From positions 1 to 36,667 of the forward strand of contig JARXAK010000115.1 in NCBI GenBank assembly GCA_029865885.1: 36,667 bases of DNA, given 5' to 3'. This stretch comes from Rhizobium sp. Its GTDB lineage: Bacteria > Pseudomonadota > Alphaproteobacteria > Rhizobiales > Rhizobiaceae. The notes below the pieces were generated by a model. That model did no database searches. It was given only the letters and a program-made list of their open reading frames with translations, and was not told the origin of the DNA. Each line of letters begins with the position of its first letter. The stretch's first letter is position 1. Below are positions 34,943-36,667 of this stretch, piece by piece. Both the position numbers and the translations under genes were made by a program.

Positions 34943-35605
34943 ATGACCGACCTCATCCTCTACATCGCCAACAAGAATTATTCCTCCTGGTCCTTCCGGC
35001 CCTGGATTGCCCTGACCGCTGCGGGCATTCCGTTTCGCGAGGAACTGATCCCGTTCGGGCCGGGCGCCACGCATCCCCGCTTCCGTGAGCTCTCGCCGAC
35101 CGGCAAGGTGCCTGTGCTGCATCACGGCCAGGTGTGGGTCTGGGAATCGCTCGCCATCATCGAATATGTCGCTGAACTCTATCCGGACGCGGGGCTCTGG
35201 CCTGCCGACCGGGAGAACCGGTCGCTCGCGCGCTCCATTTCGATGGAAATGCTGTCCGGCTTCCGGGCGTTGCGCAGCGCCTGCCCGATGAACCTGCGCC
35301 GGCCCGTAAAAGCGATCCCGCTGCCCGAGGGGGTAATGGCAGATGTCGCGCGCATCGAGGCGATCTGGCGCGAGATGCTGGAACGTTCGGGCGGCCCCTT
35401 CTTGTTCGGCGCCTTTTCCGCAGCTGATGCGATGTTCGCGCCGGTGGTCAATCGCTTTTCAGCCTACGACCTGGTAAGAGACGCCGATACCATCGCCTAT
35501 ATGGACGCCATGCGCGCGCATCCGGCCTGGCGTGCCTGGGAGATGGCGGCGCTCGCAGAACCCTGGATCGTGCCCGAGGACGAGGCCTTAACGGGCCTCT
35601 CTTAG
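34943..35605 (+). CDS. Glutathione S-transferase family protein
   Basis: This is a 220-residue cytosolic protein with an N-terminal thioredoxin-like domain ([21 protein letters not shown], then [11 protein letters not shown] and the glutathione-contacting [11 protein letters not shown]) and an all-helical C-terminal domain with [15 protein letters not shown]. The SSWSFRPW stretch supplies the probable catalytic serines. Similar proteins are common in rhizobia, with undefined substrates. ACGGAG at 34931-34936 supports the ATG. It lies 72 nt after mtgA on the same strand and may be co-transcribed with it. Confidence 0.92.
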
Positions 35606-35629
35606 ATTCGAAAAAAGTGTCCTGGGGAC

Positions 35630-35658
35630 TGGTCAAACCCACTTCGGGCATGTATAAG
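35630..35658 (+). promoter_or_regulatory. Candidate promoter of rpmF
   Basis: TGGTCA (35630-35635) and TATAAG (35653-35658) are spaced by 17 nt in the 140-nt gap between the GST gene and rpmF. Transcription would start near 35665, giving a leader of about 80 nt. The spacing and the -10 are good; the -35 is a fair match. Confidence 0.45.
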
Positions 35659-35745
35659 CCCGCCAAATTCCGAGATCGAGACAGGTTCTGTCCGGCCTCA
35701 TCGAGGCCGCTAAACCTGTTTTGTCCGTCACGTGGAGTAACGAAA

Positions 35746-35931
35746 ATGGCTGTACCGAAGAGAAAAACAAGCCCGTCCAAGCGCGGTATGCGCCGCTCTG
35801 CTGACGCGCTGAAGGCCCCGACCTATGTCGAGGACAAGAATTCCGGCGAACTGCGCCGTCCGCACCATATCGATCTGAAGACCGGTATGTATCGCGGCCG
35901 TCAGGTTCTGACGCCGAAGGAAAGCGCATAA
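35746..35931 (+). CDS. rpmF: 50S ribosomal protein L32
   Basis: This is a 61-residue basic ribosomal protein with the typical N-terminus [20 protein letters not shown] and C-terminus [16 protein letters not shown]. Like other alphaproteobacterial L32 proteins it lacks the zinc-binding cysteine pairs found in some species. GGAG at 35733-35736 precedes the ATG. It has its own candidate promoter and a strong terminator. Confidence 0.97.
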
Positions 35932-35957
35932 TTTCTGCGCTTCGACTGACTGCTTTG

Positions 35958-35984
35958 AAAGGCCGGCGCTTGCGCCGGCCTTTT
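35958..35984 (+). terminator. Rho-independent terminator of rpmF
   Basis: AAAGGCCGGCG pairs with CGCCGGCCTTT around a CTTG loop (11 bp), followed by TTTTCATTTG. It lies about 26 nt after the rpmF stop. Confidence 0.9.
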
Positions 35985-36066
35985 CATTTGTCATTAGGCA
36001 TAGTTAAATTGCGCGGCTGACGGCTGCCGAACTGGGCGCTGTCGCATTGCCAGGAAGGATTTCCGC

Positions 36067-36462
36067 ATGCTGATCGCCGTGCCACTGATGATCGTGCCTT
36101 TCGTCTTCTACAATGCCGTGATGTTGGGAAGTGGCATTGCAGCGTTCTCGGGCGTGATCATGACCGTGCCGATGTTATCAGGTGCTGTCTGGACGATGAC
36201 GCTCGGCGATCTCGTGATCCTTTCGGCGCTCGTGGCTCTGTTCTTCGAGGTTCTGAAGGCGACGCTCAGCAATCGTGGGTCGTTGATGAACCACATGCTG
36301 TCCATGCTGGTGTTCATCGCGTTTCTGGTCGAGTTCCTGCTCGTGCGCGATGCCGCCACGCAGCTCTTTTTCAGCCTGATGGTGATCGCCTTCATCGACG
36401 TCGTCGCCGGCTTCACGATTTCCAACCGGGCTGCGGGCCGCGACGTGTCAATCGGGCTCTAA
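36067..36462 (+). CDS. Small integral membrane protein of unknown function
   Basis: This 131-residue protein is dominated by about four hydrophobic segments (roughly 2-21, 24-40, 46-64 and 77-118, the last probably two helices). The loop between the third and fourth segments is short and polar (LKATLSNRGSLMNH), and the C-terminus is polar (SNRAAGRDVSIGL). I recognise no named domain. AGGAAGG precedes the ATG at a normal distance and the codon use matches the neighbouring genes, so it is very likely real. It is a single-gene unit between the rpmF terminator and a transposon end. Confidence 0.8.
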   Translation: MLIAVPLMIVPFVFYNAVMLGSGIAAFSGVIMTVPMLSGAVWTMTLGDLVILSALVALFFEVLKATLSNRGSLMNHMLSMLVFIAFLVEFLLVRDAATQLFFSLMVIAFIDVVAGFTISNRAAGRDVSIGL

Positions 36463-36477
36463 GAGCGGATATGAAAA

Positions 36478-36495
36478 AGGCCCCTTCCGGGGCCT
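36478..36495. terminator. Terminator-like hairpin after the membrane protein gene, T-tract missing on the + strand
   Basis: AGGCCCC pairs with GGGGCCT around TTCC (7 bp). The left side has an A-run (AAAAA), so the minus-strand reading has a normal T-tract. On the + strand the expected T-run is replaced by CCAGACTG. This suggests that the terminator was interrupted by the mobile element that follows. Confidence 0.6.
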
Positions 36496-36506
36496 CCAGA
36501 CTGCTG

Positions 36507-36536
36507 ACAAACCCCTGGTCACATCCAGGGGTTTGT
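36507..36536. repeat. Perfect 12-bp inverted repeat at the transposase leader
   Basis: ACAAACCCCTGG (36507-36518) and CCAGGGGTTTGT (36525-36536) are perfect complements with a 6-nt TCACAT loop, 13 nt before the transposase ATG. It may be a hairpin that blocks read-through transcription or translation into the transposase, or a subterminal binding site. Confidence 0.85.
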
Positions 36537-36549
36537 GATTCATTGGGTC

Positions 36550-36667
36550 ATGTTGAAGAAACCTGCTCCCGAACAGACGGCTCTCGAGATGGTGACGCTC
36601 GACAGCCTGGTGCCGAAGGATCATCTGCTTCGCAAGATCGATGCGGTGATCGATTTCTCCTTCATCC
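36550..36667 (+). mobile_element. IS1182-like transposase gene, 5' end only (cut by window edge)
   Basis: The first 39 codons are visible, starting MLKKPAPEQTALEMVTLDSL and continuing with VPKDHLLRKIDAVIDFSFI. This is the N-terminal signature of DUF772/InsH-like transposases of the IS1182 (IS5-related, DDE) group: the VPxDHLLRKI motif comes right after a short leader. The frame is intact up to the window edge, so the copy may be active. The left boundary of the element probably lies between 36495 and 36507, next to the interrupted terminator. The right end is outside the window. Confidence 0.85.

Noticed and set aside
1-36667. Search for tRNA/rRNA genes, CRISPR arrays, prophage or toxin-antitoxin pairs, and defence systems
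   Set aside because: No tRNA-like cloverleaf, direct-repeat/spacer pattern, integrase, phage structural gene or recognisable toxin-antitoxin pair was seen by eye. The only mobile element is the partial transposase at the right edge.

Overview
The window is chromosomal DNA from an alphaproteobacterium of the Rhizobiaceae (Rhizobium/Agrobacterium/Ciceribacter-like). The evidence is the cyclic beta-1,2-glucan genes ndvA/chvA and ndvB/chvB, a biotin-dependent pyruvate carboxylase closely resembling the Rhizobium etli enzyme, an Agrobacterium PhrB-type iron-sulfur photolyase, high GC and strong GC-rich codon bias. That bias opens very long spurious frames opposite real genes.

Region 1 (1-6477) is the 3' part of a galactoside utilisation operon on the + strand: two CUT1-type sugar ABC permeases (the first cut by the window edge), a GH36 alpha-galactosidase, the ABC ATPase and a GH42 beta-galactosidase. 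Every junction overlaps by 1-8 nt, and a strong terminator closes the operon. The solute-binding protein presumably lies upstream of the window. Region 2 (6518-9641) holds an alkaline-phosphatase-superfamily hydrolase, a short-chain dehydrogenase and an FeS-BCP photolyase; the last two overlap.

Region 3 (9657-24580) is the envelope glucan and anaplerosis block. NdvA, the glucan exporter, is on the - strand. A LuxR-type regulator with an apparently intact acyl-homoserine-lactone pocket and pyc follow on the + strand. The roughly 2,840-residue cyclic glucan synthase NdvB is on the - strand, converging on pyc at a shared 15-bp terminator hairpin. Region 4 (24581-29130) has a 359-bp ndvB upstream region, a TetR/BetI-like regulator divergent from an M20 amidohydrolase, a DMT/EamA transporter and an MFS transporter.

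Region 5 (29263-36462) is mostly housekeeping: ispG, an OmpA-like lipoprotein, a leftward group (farnesyl diphosphate synthase, hisC, a LysE-type exporter), then rightward mtgA, a glutathione S-transferase, rpmF (L32) and a small membrane protein. The window ends inside the first 39 codons of an IS1182-like transposase that has landed next to the small membrane protein's terminator.

I found no clearly novel multi-gene system. The best leads are the solo LuxR between ndvA and pyc, the mixed alpha/beta-galactosidase ABC operon, a structured leader before the SDR-photolyase pair, several candidate operators, and the IS junction. All functional assignments rest on motifs and remembered family sequences; no database search was run.
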